Part shown: positions 6,225 to 6,606 of the stretch, piece by piece
Position numbering within the stretch: the first letter of the stretch is position 1
Layout: every line of letters begins with the position of its first letter
Assembly: GCA_934409175.1 (NCBI GenBank)
Contig: CAKRVX010000104.1
Span: 1-6,606, forward strand
Direction of reading: 5' to 3'
From: an uncultured Blautia sp.
GTDB lineage: Bacteria > Bacillota > Clostridia > Lachnospirales > Lachnospiraceae
DNA: 6,606 nt
Program-made: the position numbers and the translations under genes
The notes under the pieces: model-generated
What the model saw: the letters and a program-made list of their open reading frames with translations, nothing else
Database searches by the model: none
What the model was told of the DNA's origin: nothing

Positions 6225-6304
6225 AAAAAAAATCTACCGATATTGCCTATTCTTCATTTCTGAAATCATAGAGATTATAGACAACTATTACGGTAGTTGG
6301 TAGA
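6225..6304 (-). terminator. Conditional terminator/attenuator in the guaD leader
   Basis: On the minus strand CGGTAG (6239-6234) is followed, after a single A, by eight Ts (6232-6225), about 35 bases before the guaD start codon. Its complement CTACCG occurs upstream at 6296-6291, inside the riboswitch-like element. TCTACC at 6304-6299 can also pair with GGTAGA (6238-6233). There is no good local stem next to the T tract, so termination would need the aptamer region to unfold and lend its strand. The stem is only six pairs with a loop of about 50 bases. The mechanism is inferred. Confidence 0.45.
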
Positions 6305-6335
6305 AATATCCAACCAATTATGGAACTATATAAGT
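6270..6335 (-). ncRNA. Purine-riboswitch-like element in the guaD leader, derived or degenerate
   Basis: Read on the minus strand, the order of conserved purine-riboswitch blocks is recognisable. These are J1/2 ATAAT (6321-6317), a P2 5' strand TGGTTG (6316-6311), L2 start GATAT (6310-6306), J2/3 TTCTACC (6305-6299), P3 AACTA/TAGTT (6298-6294/6287-6283) around L3 CCGTAA, and J3/1 GTCTAT (6282-6277). Pocket positions matching xpt U22, U51 and C74 are present, which suggests guanine-type rather than adenine-type recognition. Three things are abnormal. Bases matching xpt 37-47 are missing, which removes the P2 3' strand and the loop-loop GG. The J3/1 A73 is T. P1 is at most five pairs (TATAG/CTATA) in a shifted register. 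It sits in the leader of a guanine deaminase operon, as expected for this class. It may be a decayed riboswitch or a variant; binding is unproven. Confidence 0.5.
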
Positions 6336-6359
6336 TATAAAATTATTGTTTGTAAAATT

Positions 6360-6388
6360 ATTATAAAATATTTCTAGTTAACTGTCAA
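6360..6388 (-). promoter_or_regulatory. Consensus sigma-A promoter of the guaD-permease operon
   Basis: On the minus strand TTGACA (6388-6383) and TATAAT (6365-6360) are perfect consensus hexamers with exactly 17 bases between. The start near 6353 gives a leader of about 165 nt that contains the riboswitch-like element and the U-tract terminator. A constitutively strong promoter fits control by attenuation in the leader. Confidence 0.9.
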
Positions 6389-6395
6389 TTCTTTT

Positions 6396-6441
6396 GGGGA
6401 TTCCATTTATTTTATTTTTAGGATGATAATCGGGAATCTCC
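6396..6441. repeat. 9-bp inverted repeat in the spacer right of guaD
   Basis: GGGGATTCC (6396-6404) pairs with GGAATCTCC (6433-6441) with one G-T pair, around a 28-base AT-rich loop. It lies just upstream of the guaD -35. No T tract follows on either strand. It may be an operator; function unknown. Confidence 0.45.
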
Positions 6442-6450
6442 GGTAATTCA

Positions 6451-6474
6451 ATTGGCGAGCAGTTTGCTTCCAAT
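6451..6474. repeat. Compact 10-bp hairpin in the spacer right of guaD
   Basis: ATTGG (6451-6455) pairs with CCAAT (6470-6474). After a bulged C6456, GAGCA (6457-6461) pairs with TGCTT (6465-6469) around a GTT loop, with one G-T pair. No coding sequence is seen around it, and it is not followed by a T tract. Together with the 6396-6441 repeat it accounts for most of the structure in the 417-base non-coding stretch 6190-6606. Confidence 0.5.
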
Positions 6475-6510
6475 CGGATATCATGTTCTGGGACTAATCT
6501 GGAAAAAATA

Positions 6511-6524
6511 TGACAAAAGTGTCA
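6511..6524. promoter_or_regulatory. Palindromic operator-like site TGACA-N4-TGTCA
   Basis: A perfect 5-4-5 dyad (TGACA, AAAG, TGTCA). Its right arm at 6520 is also in phase with the TGTAA repeats to the right. It could be bound by a dimeric regulator or be the first half-site of that array. Confidence 0.35.
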
Positions 6525-6584
6525 AAAAGATGATATAAATTTGTAAATGCTCTGTAAATGACTGTAAGGCCTTTGTAATTGTAA
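6520..6584 (+). promoter_or_regulatory. Helically phased TGTAA repeats (Pho-box-like array)
   Basis: TGTAA begins at 6542, 6553, 6563 and 6574, that is, at steps of 11, 10 and 11 bases, with a fifth copy at 6580. Extending the 11-base step leftwards lands on TGATA (6531) and TGTCA (6520). Direct repeats with an 11-base period are typical of OmpR/PhoB-family response regulators; the E. coli PhoB box uses CTGTCAT repeats with this period. The array ends at the -35 of the rightward promoter, the usual activator position. The identity of the regulator is inferred. Confidence 0.5.
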
Positions 6585-6606
6585 TTAATTCGATAGTACT
6601 TTATTA
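6579..6606 (+). promoter_or_regulatory. Rightward promoter cut by the window edge
   Basis: TTGTAA (6579-6584) is followed after 17 bases by TATTA (6602-6606), with the sixth -10 base outside the window. It would drive a gene to the right, divergent from guaD and downstream of the repeat array. Confidence 0.45.

Overview
The window looks like a chromosomal segment from a Gram-positive anaerobe of the Clostridia, most likely Lachnospiraceae. This is inferred from strong AGGAGG-type ribosome binding sites, AT-rich spacers with sigma-A-type promoters, the protein families present, and the purine-riboswitch-like leader. There is no insertion sequence, phage gene, CRISPR array or other sign of recent transfer. 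The species cannot be named from the sequence alone.

Layout, left to right. (1) Positions 1-112: a 5'-truncated tRNA-Leu(UAG) and its intrinsic terminator. (2) Positions 113-1811: a dyad-rich leader and promoter, then a rightward pair of genes. The first encodes an unusual sigma-70-like protein that stops after region 3.1. The second is deoD, purine nucleoside phosphorylase. (3) Positions 1838-2272: a rightward DtxR/MntR-type metal-dependent repressor with its own promoter. (4) Positions 2284-2330: a strong bidirectional terminator between converging genes. (5) Positions 2360-3265: a leftward EamA/DMT-family transporter. (6) Positions 3423-6388: a leftward purine operon. It has a consensus promoter, a leader with a purine-riboswitch-like element and a U-tract terminator, then guanine deaminase (guaD), an AzgA/PbuG-type purine permease, and a terminator. 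(7) Positions 6389-6606: non-coding DNA with two inverted repeats. It ends in a helically phased TGTAA repeat array and a rightward promoter running off the edge.

The common theme is purine salvage. The permease would import guanine or hypoxanthine, DeoD would release free bases from nucleosides, and GuaD would convert guanine to xanthine and ammonia. The metal regulator and the EamA transporter have no evident link to this pathway.

Three places deserve most attention. The sigma-like protein keeps the residues known to contact the RNA polymerase clamp but has replaced those that read and melt the -10 element. The guaD leader has the binding-pocket signature of a guanine riboswitch but lacks about 11 nt, including the P2 3' strand. 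The right edge carries a Pho-box-like array for an unseen gene.
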